Shown: piece by piece, positions 56,028 to 62,886 of the stretch
Position numbering within the stretch: position 1 is the stretch's first letter
Layout of the letters: each line of letters begins with the position of its first letter
Assembly: GCF_001465345.1 (NCBI RefSeq)
Contig: NZ_CP013655.1
Coordinates: forward strand, 682,001 to 746,000
DNA from: Enterococcus rotai
GTDB taxonomy: Bacteria > Bacillota > Bacilli > Lactobacillales > Enterococcaceae
Reading direction: 5' to 3'
DNA: 64,000 nt
Translations under genes and position numbers: made by a program
Notes under the pieces: generated by a model
Seen by the model: only the letters and a program-made list of their open reading frames with translations
Told to the model about the DNA's origin: nothing
Database searches by the model: none

Positions 56028-56868
56028 CTCCTTTACAAAAACTAAAAATGAAAAAACGAGAACCTTTTTTAACCCAGATATAACTCAACGAAAAGTACTC
56101 AACCGAATTAACCATTATTTGCAGCAAATAGAAGCTCCTTCCTATGCATACGGTGGGATTAAAGAAAGAAGCTATATTGACAATGCAAAAGTCCATAGAT
56201 CACAAAGTTCTCTCTTATTGATTGATATAAAAGACTTTTTTCCTTCTACAAATGATTTTTATGTCTATAATTTTTTCAAAAATAAGTTAGCCATGTCTAC
56301 AGATGTTGCAAAAATTTTAACTCTTATTGTAACTGAAAAATTTAGCTCATCAAAAAATAGATTTATTCCTCAAGGTTATCCCACCAGTCCACTAATTAGC
56401 CTTTTTTCTTATATTGATATGTTTAGCAAAATTGCAAAAATAGCTAGTTTGAATAACCTTAATTATTCATGTTATTATGATGATTTAACTTTGTCATCAA
56501 ACAAGTACATTGATAAATCTGTATTACGACAAATCAAAAAAATAATTTCTTCCTACAATTTGAAAGTAAATGAAAATAAAACACGAGCATTATTCAATCG
56601 CGGTAGTAAACTTACTGGAGTTATTGTATTACCTGATGGACTTGAAATACCAGGTAAAATACAATTACAGATGATTCAAAACTTTGACTTACTAATGAAA
56701 AGTATTTTTTCAGAAACCCAAATTGATAAAGAAACCATTATTACACTTTGCAATAAAGTTCAAGGCTGCATAGCTTCCATGAAATCTATTGATAAACAAA
56801 GTGGTCATAGTGAAAGAGATTTATCTTTTTATTCAAATAAAGTGAAAGAAATAAAGAAACTCTTATAG
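55915..56868 (+). CDS. Retron reverse transcriptase
   Basis: This 317-residue RT has the usual retron length. Residue landmarks: KTRTFFNPD (48-56, the R.i..P element); NAKVH (90-94), the retron-specific NAxxH of region X; LIDIKDFFPS with D104 as first catalytic Asp; QGYPTSPLIS (153-162); YYDD (187-190) for the other two Asp; and LTG (233-235), equal to the VTG of region Y. It has no maturase or Cas1 domain. The start at 55915 has only a weak GAAAGAG site and overlaps the small gene by 113 bases, so translation may be coupled. A start at MN (56000) would lose the conserved N-terminal helix. It should copy the msd part of the upstream RNA into msDNA primed from the branch G. Confidence 0.93.
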   Translation: MDYTTTKLYGITTKKHLSYILKIDQKVLMNIEPLFCADSFTKTKNEKTRTFFNPDITQRKVLNRINHYLQQIEAPSYAYGGIKERSYIDNAKVHRSQSSLLLIDIKDFFPSTNDFYVYNFFKNKLAMSTDVAKILTLIVTEKFSSSKNRFIPQGYPTSPLISLFSYIDMFSKIAKIASLNNLNYSCYYDDLTLSSNKYIDKSVLRQIKKIISSYNLKVNENKTRALFNRGSKLTGVIVLPDGLEIPGKIQLQMIQNFDLLMKSIFSETQIDKETIITLCNKVQGCIASMKSIDKQSGHSERDLSFYSNKVKEIKKLL

Positions 56869-56883
56869 AAGCTATAGACTACT

Positions 56884-56943
56884 GAAAAGAGTATCATTTG
56901 ATAGCAAAAACTTTGTAGGTTTCCAAGCTATCAGTGTCTTTTC
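56884..56943 (+). promoter_or_regulatory. Two-part inverted repeat between RT and SEC-C genes
   Basis: Outer arms GAAAAGA (56884-56890) and TCTTTTC (56937-56943) and inner arms TGATAGC (56899-56905) and GCTATCA (56927-56933) are all perfect. The last arm gives a T-rich 3' end, so it may be a terminator, or a structured RNA element. The SEC-C gene may then have its own promoter in 56945-57040. Confidence 0.6.
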
Positions 56944-57058
56944 TACTTGTTATTATTTTAATGCTTTCTATTCTTGATACTATCATTACAAGATTTGTTT
57001 AAAAAAATTTTCAATGTACAATAAAAGTATATATCATTAATATGAAATGAGGAAAAGT

Positions 57059-58183
57059 ATGAACCCATACACAATTACACCTTATGTGTTTAAGCCCTAT
57101 GAGCCTTGCCCTTGTGAAAGCGGGAAAAAATACAAATTTTGTTGCTTCGCTAAAAGTAAAGTTATGTCTAATAATAATCAAAACTATAATGCAAAAAGAC
57201 TCAATTCAGAAGCTCATAAGCATTTCAAAGAAACCGATTTCAAAACTTGCTTTGGATTTGATACTAATTGTAATCACGGTTATATAGGTGCTCATTCTTT
57301 GCAGAATAATGGTGTCTTAAATCTAATTGCTGCTGAAAATCATGTCTATATGTTAGAGATAAACTATCAAGTAAATTCTTTAACTCCGAAATTAGAATTT
57401 AAGAAAATTGGAAAAAAGCAAGCAAGTGTCTTTAATGGTTTTTGTAAATATCATGACGAAGAATACTTCAAAATAATAGAGGATGTTCCTTTTGAGGGAA
57501 ATTCTGAACAAAATTATTGGTTCGCTTTCAGAGCACATTGTTTTGAAGCTCACAGAAAATACAGACTTAAAAAAAGTTATTCTTCTTTTTTTAAGAAATC
57601 ACCTGAAGCCACAAGAAACAAACAATTATCGAATAATTATAGAGGAAACGAATTAACTATAAGAGATATGGAAGTTGATTATAATCGTTTTAAATGTATC
57701 TTTGAATCTCATGATTTTGATAAATTAGAAAGTTTTGTTAAAGTTCTACCTTTCAAGGTTGCATTTACAGCTACAACAGCTATTGCTGTATGTGTTGATA
57801 TAGAGGGAAAGGCTGCTGCAGATATTTATAATTATGATGAATCCGTATTTGTTCCAAGTATCTATTTATCTGTAATACCAAAAGAAACTGAAACTATTAT
57901 TATAATTTCCAGATTTAAAGAAGATGAATGCTATGAGAATTTCATCAAATCTTTAAATTCTTGCAAAGATGATAAAAAGATTTTCTCTTTCTTAACTTAT
58001 TGTTTAGCAGAATACAGTGAAAACGTCTATTTTTCTCCACTACTAGTTGATAAAATATTAACTAGTAGTGAAAAAGAACTAATTTCAACTGCTTTTTTAG
58101 GATGTGTTAGCCCAAATCAAGAATTGAGATTCAAAAGCATGATGAGCACATTTAAATTAGATTTATTTAAATACAAACTATAA
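57059..58183 (+). CDS. SEC-C motif protein with a second zinc-binding-like region; possible retron effector
   Basis: This 374-residue protein starts (ATG 57059, six bases after GAGG; an ATG four codons earlier has no ribosome site) with a SEC-C zinc motif, PCPCESGKKYKFCC (C17, C19, C28, C29). A second conserved-looking region has C64, C71 and H73, AHS (78-80), and then FNGFCKYHDEE (C129, H132, D133), which could form another metal site, possibly HNH-like. I recall such layouts in SEC-C proteins of defence islands but cannot name a function. The rest is AT-rich and unlike core genes. It lies 190 bases after the RT and ends before a terminator at 58.5 kb. Confidence 0.7.
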   Translation: MNPYTITPYVFKPYEPCPCESGKKYKFCCFAKSKVMSNNNQNYNAKRLNSEAHKHFKETDFKTCFGFDTNCNHGYIGAHSLQNNGVLNLIAAENHVYMLEINYQVNSLTPKLEFKKIGKKQASVFNGFCKYHDEEYFKIIEDVPFEGNSEQNYWFAFRAHCFEAHRKYRLKKSYSSFFKKSPEATRNKQLSNNYRGNELTIRDMEVDYNRFKCIFESHDFDKLESFVKVLPFKVAFTATTAIAVCVDIEGKAAADIYNYDESVFVPSIYLSVIPKETETIIIISRFKEDECYENFIKSLNSCKDDKKIFSFLTYCLAEYSENVYFSPLLVDKILTSSEKELISTAFLGCVSPNQELRFKSMMSTFKLDLFKYKL

Positions 58184-58819
58184 TATACACTGTTGGAAAT
58201 TGACACTATATTTTTTTATCATATTTAATCCTCTTTTTCTCGATAGATTAATTATAAGCCAATCTTTTTAGCTCAATTAATGTCTCTTATTGACGAACTG
58301 AGAAAAATCCATTTAGTGAAGTAACAATTTTTTGTAGAAACATGCTCTGTACTACAAATTTCAATCGAACATATGAAACTGAATCTTGAATGAGTTATAA
58401 TTTTTATATAGTCTCTTTTTGTAGTCCTAGATGTGATTCAATAAATATGATGAAAAATTAAAACTATCACTTTCTTGTTTTTTAGCTCTGCAAATAGATT
58501 AGAGTAGGAATAATTAAAAAGACCGTGAACCTTTTGATATTGAAAGGTTTTACGGTCCTTTTATATTTATTATAACCATTTTACAACGAATATAAATTTC
58601 ATCTTAGAATGTAAATCATCATCTTCGATATTTGAACGTTCAACTTTTATTGGAACCATACTCAGCCATATGTTTAAATTCTCTAAGATAATATTACTCT
58701 TTCCAATAATAAAGAATAAGAAATCATAACTATTTAATCAATTTTTTAATGTTTTGCCTACTCAAGTTACCATTTAAAATTGTTTACTTTTTTGATAAAC
58801 TCAATTCGAGGTGATAGAC
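58184..58819. other. 636-base AT-rich intergenic region after the SEC-C gene
   Basis: I find no convincing gene. A hairpin TTTGTAG/CTACAAA lies at 58331-58358. A strong terminator is at 58518-58564. An inverted GTTTA/TAAAC pair lies near 58782-58800, just before the HTH gene. The 335 bases between the SEC-C stop and the terminator could encode an RNA. Confidence 0.5.
58518..58564 (+). terminator. Strong terminator between SEC-C and HTH genes
   Basis: AAAAGACCGTGAACCTTT pairs with AAAGGTTTTACGGTCCTTTT with small mismatches. Confidence 0.85.
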
Positions 58820-59767
58820 ATGTATAAAAATAAACTTAAAGAATTAATGTTAGAAAGAAATATCAGTAATCACAGGTTGGCAAAAGAAACTTCAATATCT
58901 CGTCAAGCCATTAGTAAAATTAAAAACAATGAATTTCATGATATTTCAGTTAATGTATTGACTGAGCTATTAGAATATTTTGACATGCCTTTTAACGAAT
59001 TTGGGACAATATATACTCGTGAAGAATGCTTGCAAGCATTACTACCAAATAGAGGTTTTAATCAAAAAAACTTGAATCTACTAGAATCTCTATTTTCTAA
59101 AAATCTTCATATTTCATGCAAATACCATCCTTATTCATCAAAGCAGTGTTTAAATATTTATTCCAAAAACTATTTTAAAAAGTTTTCTTTTTCAGGAAAT
59201 ATGCGAATTAATACTAGTTTATACGGACTAACATTTGAAATAACAGATTTCGATTTATATAGGAAAAGTGAAAATTTTCATTTTGATGATTTCTATGATT
59301 TTTATAAAGATTTCATTATCCAACTAGAACATTATGCGTTAACTTTAGGATTCACCCAAATTGTTATAAACATCAATTCTTATTTTGATAAAAATTTAAA
59401 AATGCAATTAGAGCCCCGAAAAGTAAATTTAAAAGATTTAAATTTACTGATAAATAAATACAAATATTCTAATAGAGAAAATGAATTAATTAAAACATCG
59501 ATCATTAAGCAATTAGGTTACATAGAACATAGCTATAATGATTCCCAACAAAAAAGAAAATATGAAAAAGAGAAGATAAACAATTATGTAGACTGTTTAA
59601 ACCATCTAACCTTTTTTGAAAAAGAACAAAAACGTATTTCTATATTTTCAGAGAAAAATATATATTTTAATCATGATACAAAAAAATTTATCAAACCATT
59701 AAATTCTGAAATTATCCCAAAAGAAAAACTCGAAAAAGATATTAAGCGGCAATGGGAATGGCTATAA
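58820..59767 (+). CDS. HTH protein with uncharacterised C-terminal domain
   Basis: This 315-residue protein starts with an XRE-like HTH (about 1-60: RNISNHRLAKETSISRQAIS, KIKNNEFHDISVNVLTELLE). The ATG at 58820, six bases after GAGGTG, is preferred over a GTG inside that site. The remaining 250 residues are rich in Phe, Tyr, Asn and Lys, for example FDLYRKSENFHFDDFYDFYK, and are not recognised. A charged part (about 245-265) may be a short coiled coil. It may regulate the retron or the adjacent toxin module, or be a stand-alone effector. Codon use is AT-rich, as in the island. Confidence 0.65.
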   Translation: MYKNKLKELMLERNISNHRLAKETSISRQAISKIKNNEFHDISVNVLTELLEYFDMPFNEFGTIYTREECLQALLPNRGFNQKNLNLLESLFSKNLHISCKYHPYSSKQCLNIYSKNYFKKFSFSGNMRINTSLYGLTFEITDFDLYRKSENFHFDDFYDFYKDFIIQLEHYALTLGFTQIVININSYFDKNLKMQLEPRKVNLKDLNLLINKYKYSNRENELIKTSIIKQLGYIEHSYNDSQQKRKYEKEKINNYVDCLNHLTFFEKEQKRISIFSEKNIYFNHDTKKFIKPLNSEIIPKEKLEKDIKRQWEWL

Positions 59768-59795
59768 CAGCATTTCTTTTAGCGTTTCTCTATGC

Positions 59796-59830
59796 TATAC
59801 TAGTCTCGGCAACTTGCCCCCAAAGGGGGG
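59796..59830 (+). promoter_or_regulatory. fst -10 box and ribosome-site-masking hairpin
   Basis: A TATACT -10 (59796-59801) starts RNA I. In its leader CCCCC-AAA-GGGGG (59817-59829) hides the G-rich ribosome site before the fst ATG. GCAACTTGC (59809-59817) is complementary to GCAAGTTGC (59937-59945) after the gene, so the mRNA ends can pair. Confidence 0.7.
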
Positions 59831-59838
59831 TGGTTCCA

Positions 59839-59934
59839 ATGGAAAAATTAATATCGCTAGTCATTGCGCCTATTTTTGTAGGTATTGTTATTAAACTTTT
59901 TTCTCACTGGTTAGATGAGAAAGACAATGACTAA
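59839..59934 (+). CDS. fst: Fst-family type I toxin
   Basis: This 31-residue peptide starts MEKLISLVIAPIFVGIVIKL and ends with an acidic tail (WLDEKDND). It matches the remembered pAD1 Fst toxin in its core SLVIAPIFVG and in LDE followed by acidic residues: one membrane helix and a charged cytoplasmic tail. Overexpressed Fst disturbs the membrane and nucleoid. The gene lies in a full par layout: masked ribosome site, shared terminator, and an antisense RNA gene with direct repeats. A longer reading from 59752 is rejected because it would skip the leader structure. Confidence 0.93.
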   Translation: MEKLISLVIAPIFVGIVIKLFSHWLDEKDND

Positions 59935-59956
59935 AAGCAAGTTGCTTCTAACCCGC

Positions 59957-59979
59957 ACATTCGAAGTCGCAACGAATGT
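59957..59979 (+). repeat. Small inverted repeat in the fst 3' UTR
   Basis: ACATTCG and CGAATGT form a 7-bp hairpin between the toxin stop and the terminator. Confidence 0.6.
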
Positions 59980-59981
59980 AA

Positions 59982-60016
59982 AAAAAACCACTCTATTCAC
60001 AGTAGAGTGGTTTTTG
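59982..60016. terminator. Shared bidirectional terminator of RNA I and RNA II
   Basis: AAAACCACTCTA pairs with TAGAGTGGTTTTT; A-rich to the left, T-rich to the right. Confidence 0.88.
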
Positions 60017-60046
60017 TGTTCCATTGGTAAAAATTAATATCGCTTC
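59985..60046 (-). ncRNA. RNA II antisense antitoxin of the fst module
   Basis: The candidate starts near 60045, after a minus-strand -10 TATGAT (60057-60052), and runs leftward to the shared terminator, about 60 bases. This agrees with the short RNA II of pAD1 par. Its 5' end carries the repeat complementary to the RNA I leader around the toxin start codon, and its 3' end is complementary through the terminator. Confidence 0.75.
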
Positions 60047-60155
60047 GCACAATCATAGTACCAAAAATACATCAAAAAAGCAAATATTGGCTATAGAAAG
60101 CAGTCTAATTTAATAGAATCAAAAGGGCACTAAGCTTTATTTTCTTACCTTCTAT

Positions 60156-60377
60156 CTACTTTGTAGGATAAGTATTTTTTATATCAGGCAACCCAAGAAT
60201 ATAATCAGTACTTGTGTTGTCGTACTTTACTAATTTAATAAGAGATTTTACAGGAATACTTACATCGCCACATTCGTAGTTGCTATAAACTCTTTGGCTG
60301 ACATACAAGGCTTCGGCAGTTCTCTCATTTTGAGTTAAATCATTATCTTCTCTTAGATCACCTATTCTTTTATACAT
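60156..60377 (-). CDS. Small XRE-family regulator
   Basis: This 73-residue protein resembles the common Cro/C1-type regulator (YKRIGDLREDNDLTQ, then VSQRVYSNYECGDVSIPVKS and STDYILGLPD). The middle of the HTH (NERTAEALYVSQ) differs from the usual KQVAELL, so it may be diverged or decaying. It starts at ATG after GGGGAAC. No partner gene is adjacent; it is convergent with the fst module. Confidence 0.75.
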   Translation of the reverse strand: MYKRIGDLREDNDLTQNERTAEALYVSQRVYSNYECGDVSIPVKSLIKLVKYDNTSTDYILGLPDIKNTYPTK

Positions 60378-60659
60378 CTTAGTTCCCCACAGTTAACAGA
60401 AAATTACTACTAGACAAAAAAATTGAGAGAGAGATTACTAATCTTTATCTCAATTTTCGGTGTATTCATGACTGATTTTTCAAACTGTATTGACCGTTTT
60501 TAGAAACACAATTTGATCAATTAATAAAAAAAGAAAAGTTAAAATCTTTGAATAATTCCAATTGCTATTTTGTAAGTTCCTCGAGTATCAACAAAATCAT
60601 ATACCAAGAAATGAAGTTAGGCCTATTATGACATTATAAATATCTATAAGTTCGATAAC
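60378..60659. other. 282-base gap between the two XRE genes
   Basis: It is AT-rich; I see no gene, terminator or repeat of note. Confidence 0.4.
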
Positions 60660-60881
60660 TTACTCAATATTCTTTAATTGAATAATCTCGCCAATGTCAT
60701 CTATATCCAAAGCTTCTGCAATTCTAATTAAATGATTAATTTGTATTCTTTGTCTTTTACCGTTAGCTAGTTCACTCAATCTTGCTACTTCTATATCAGA
60801 TAATCTAGAAAGCTCGCTCAAAGAAATATTATGCCTATTTATCAAATCGTGAATTTTTATTTCCAATACTTTTTCTTTCAT
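60660..60881 (-). CDS. Small XRE-family regulator
   Basis: This 73-residue protein is mostly one HTH (INRHNISLSELSRLSDIEVA, RLSELANGKRQRIQINHLIR, IAEALDIDDIGEII). It belongs to the YozG-like single-domain regulators. The ATG follows GAGGGGGAG. Two copies of a 15-base near-palindrome lie in the divergent region upstream, so it probably controls itself and the small gene at 61.0 kb. Confidence 0.8.
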   Translation of the reverse strand: MKEKVLEIKIHDLINRHNISLSELSRLSDIEVARLSELANGKRQRIQINHLIRIAEALDIDDIGEIIQLKNIE

Positions 60882-60898
60882 AAAATGCTCCCCCTCTA

Positions 60899-60955
60899 TT
60901 GCTTATATAGGCATGATAATATATAATGAGTTCAAACCCTTTGCTGATATAGGCA
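60899..60955. promoter_or_regulatory. Twin TTGCTKATATAGGCA sites in the divergent promoter
   Basis: TTGCTTATATAGGCA (60899-60913) and TTGCTGATATAGGCA (60941-60955) differ at one base and are 42 bp apart (four turns). Each is close to palindromic (TGCYTATATARGCA). A TATAAT-like box lies between them. Operator of the adjacent XRE protein is inferred. Confidence 0.65.
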
Positions 60956-61035
60956 AACACCCGAAATTAATGGAGTTAGGAAATGAGACAAATTTTTTTC
61001 TTTGAAAAATAAAGTTATAACTTAGGAGGTTCAAC

Positions 61036-61263
61036 ATGGCTCACCCAGTAAAAATGATCACCTATCAAGATCTACATAAACTAAATCATTCAATCCAACA
61101 ATTAAAGAACTGGCACGAAACATTCAGTTCACTAAAAAACAACATCCATAATCACTCTATTCCCGATAATCTCTTTTATGAGCATGAAAGAATACTAAAA
61201 ACAATAACTCAAGAAACACAAAAACTTAAAACCAAAGAAAAACTGAAAAACACTTTGATTTAA
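61036..61263 (+). CDS. Small hypothetical protein, 75 residues
   Basis: The gene has a good ribosome site (TTAGGAGGTTCAAC). The product is helical, hydrophilic and rich in Lys, His, Asn and Gln (HSIQQLKNWHETFSSLKNNI; TQETQKLKTKEKLK) and could form a short coiled coil. No family is recognised. Divergent from an XRE gene and followed by three hairpins. Confidence 0.6.
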   Translation: MAHPVKMITYQDLHKLNHSIQQLKNWHETFSSLKNNIHNHSIPDNLFYEHERILKTITQETQKLKTKEKLKNTLI

Positions 61264-61291
61264 AATCCTAGCCGCAAAATGGGATTTTAAA
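61259..61291 (+). terminator. Hairpin 1 overlapping the stop codon of the small gene
   Basis: TTTAAAATCC pairs with GGATTTTAAA (10 bp); the stop codon lies in the 5' arm. Confidence 0.65.
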
Positions 61292-61326
61292 GTTCATCAG
61301 TATTAGCCGAACTGATACTGATGAAC
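61292..61326. repeat. Hairpin 2, perfect 12-bp inverted repeat
   Basis: GTTCATCAGTAT and ATACTGATGAAC flank an 11-base loop. No T-run follows, so it is not a simple terminator. Confidence 0.7.
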
Positions 61327-61336
61327 GATAGATTCA

Positions 61337-61371
61337 AACAAGTAGTTGGATAACCGGCTACTTGTTTTTTT
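61337..61371 (+). terminator. Hairpin 3, rho-independent terminator
   Basis: AACAAGTAG and CTACTTGTT (9 bp) with a 12-base loop and a run of T. Confidence 0.8.
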
Positions 61372-61449
61372 GATTACATATCAGCAGTAGAATGAGAATA
61401 TTCACGATATTTAGACCGATTATTATTTTTCTCTAGTAACCAGCGCAAC

Positions 61450-61480
61450 GCAAAAAAGCCTAGAGGAAATCCCCTAGAGC
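61450..61480 (-). terminator. Terminator of the toxin-immunity operon
   Basis: On the minus strand CTAGGGG-ATTT-CCTCTAG is followed by GCTTTTTT, just after the last immunity candidate. Confidence 0.8.
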
Positions 61481-61498
61481 TCACTACTACTATATAAA

Positions 61499-61804
61499 TT
61501 AGATTTTAATCTCATTCTCTATTGCATATTCTTCTCCAAGTGCTTCTTGTAGATACTTTGTTATTTGATTAACCTCATCAAGAAACAATTCTTTTTCTAT
61601 ATCTGAGTTAAACCCAATGTACTTGAAACTAATATCTGTATCAATAAATAGGTTATTATATTTTTCCTGTAAGGAAACTAATTTTCTTTCTAATTCCTTA
61701 TCTTCCACTAACTCTTTAGGTATATCGTTATATAGAAAATGCCCATCTTCATATATCCATATAGGAAAACATTGATACTCCAAATATAGTTTTATTTTTT
61801 TCAT
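61499..61804 (-). CDS. Hypothetical protein, third immunity candidate
   Basis: This 101-residue acidic protein (MKKIKLYLEYQCFPIWIYED; KELVEDKELERKLVSLQEKY) has no signal peptide. Small acidic cytoplasmic proteins downstream of an LXG-type toxin usually bind and block the toxin or an orphan toxin tip. No family can be named. It is last in the operon before a terminator. Confidence 0.6.
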   Translation of the reverse strand: MKKIKLYLEYQCFPIWIYEDGHFLYNDIPKELVEDKELERKLVSLQEKYNNLFIDTDISFKYIGFNSDIEKELFLDEVNQITKYLQEALGEEYAIENEIKI

Positions 61805-61865
61805 AGCTGTACGCCTAAATTAAATGGTACATTAACTAAACTGATTGATTCATTTCTATTTTTCC

Positions 61866-62282
61866 TTAAATATTTAAATTTATTTCTTCTATATTATTTT
61901 GTGTAGACATCTGAATCAATCCATTAGCAAATTGCTCTATAAGACCAATTTCACTGTATAGATAAAAACAGCATCTATGTTTACGTTCATCGTTATCATC
62001 TATTTCCATGTCTACTTCTATTTCTATTTTTCCTGTTGCATCTGCTGGAGAAAAATTCAGCGAAAAAGCTGGCGTGAAATCTCCTTCTTTTTTTCCAAAC
62101 TCTACATAACAACTATCATTAAATTTAAAAGAAAATTCCTTAATTCTGTTTCCAATAATTTCTAAGTCTGTATTCTCAATATAGCATAATTGATAAGCTG
62201 AAATATATTTCGATTTAGCGCTAACTTTTATTTCTAATAAACTTGAATCTTCCCAATTTTTTCCTATTTTAATGTTGCTCAT
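61866..62282 (-). CDS. Hypothetical protein, second immunity candidate
   Basis: This 138-residue protein is beta-rich and acidic (NFSPADATGKIEIEVDMEID; FEFNDSCYVEFGKKEG-like FKFNDSCYVEFG). No signal peptide or membrane segment is seen. The ATG follows a GGAGAAAAT site. Position and character suggest immunity against a related toxin. I do not recognise a family. Confidence 0.6.
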   Translation of the reverse strand: MSNIKIGKNWEDSSLLEIKVSAKSKYISAYQLCYIENTDLEIIGNRIKEFSFKFNDSCYVEFGKKEGDFTPAFSLNFSPADATGKIEIEVDMEIDDNDERKHRCCFYLYSEIGLIEQFANGLIQMSTQNNIEEINLNI

Positions 62283-62385
62283 ATTTTCTCCATTGGACCA
62301 TAGTTAGTCAAAATATTTCTCTATATGGCGAAACGACATCCGTTAGTATCTATCTTTTTACTCCCTCCACTGATAGAATACTTTT

Positions 62386-62886
62386 TTATCTCACTTTCCC
62401 TGAAACTAAAGAAAACGTTGTATTGTCTCCATCACTACACTCAATACTAATAGAATCATTTCCCTCTAAATAATATTCTTCAATTATATCTCTAAATCCC
62501 ATTTTCCATAGAAAAGAACCATCGTTTTTATAAACAAATATATCTAACTCACAAACATATATAATATAGTTTGAATCAGAATCTATTAATATATCATATA
62601 ATACGGAAGGTAGTTTTTCTTCAAACAGCACAGATTTAGTAGTATAGTCTATACACGCAAAAATACTATTTATCCCTAAAAACACCTTATTTGATTGAGG
62701 TAATAATTTTATTTGTGGTTCCAAACCAATATCATAATAAATAAATCCTACCTCAGATAAATTGTTACTAAATTTTATAAACTTGTTACTTTCAGACACT
62801 TCTTCACTGAATAAGAAAGAATTCTTACCTAAGTTTTTCTCTAATTCAATTGCTGACTCATAATACTCTATTTCCCAAGAATCCAT
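62386..62886 (-). CDS. Probable cognate immunity protein of the adjacent toxin
   Basis: This 166-residue acidic protein (WEIEYYESAIELEKNLGKNS; LPSVLYDILIDSDSNYIIYV; YKNDGSFLWKMGFRDII) begins one base after the toxin stop, in the place where the cognate immunity gene is normally found. It has repeated beta-strand-like aromatic segments, perhaps a small propeller. Family unknown. Confidence 0.65.
   Translation of the reverse strand: MDSWEIEYYESAIELEKNLGKNSFLFSEEVSESNKFIKFSNNLSEVGFIYYDIGLEPQIKLLPQSNKVFLGINSIFACIDYTTKSVLFEEKLPSVLYDILIDSDSNYIIYVCELDIFVYKNDGSFLWKMGFRDIIEEYYLEGNDSISIECSDGDNTTFSLVSGKVR

Larger units (their letters stand above)
59833..60044. repeat. Direct repeats of the par module (DRa/DRb equivalents)
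   Basis: The sequence at 59833-59858 (GTTCCAATGG then AAAAATTAATATCGCT) recurs at 60018-60044 with one substitution and one insertion. Transcribed in opposite directions, the two copies give complementary parts of RNA I and RNA II. Confidence 0.85.

Noticed and set aside
55996-56196. Minus-strand frame of 66 codons opposite the RT
   Set aside because: No ribosome site; it is the shadow of the conserved RT coding sequence.
57047-57058. Earlier ATG for the SEC-C gene
   Set aside because: No ribosome site precedes it, and the GAGG needed by the ATG at 57059 lies within it.
59752-59934. 60-residue reading frame covering the fst gene
   Set aside because: It would start inside the HTH gene and translate the leader hairpin. 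The 31-residue start after the masked ribosome site fits the Fst family exactly.
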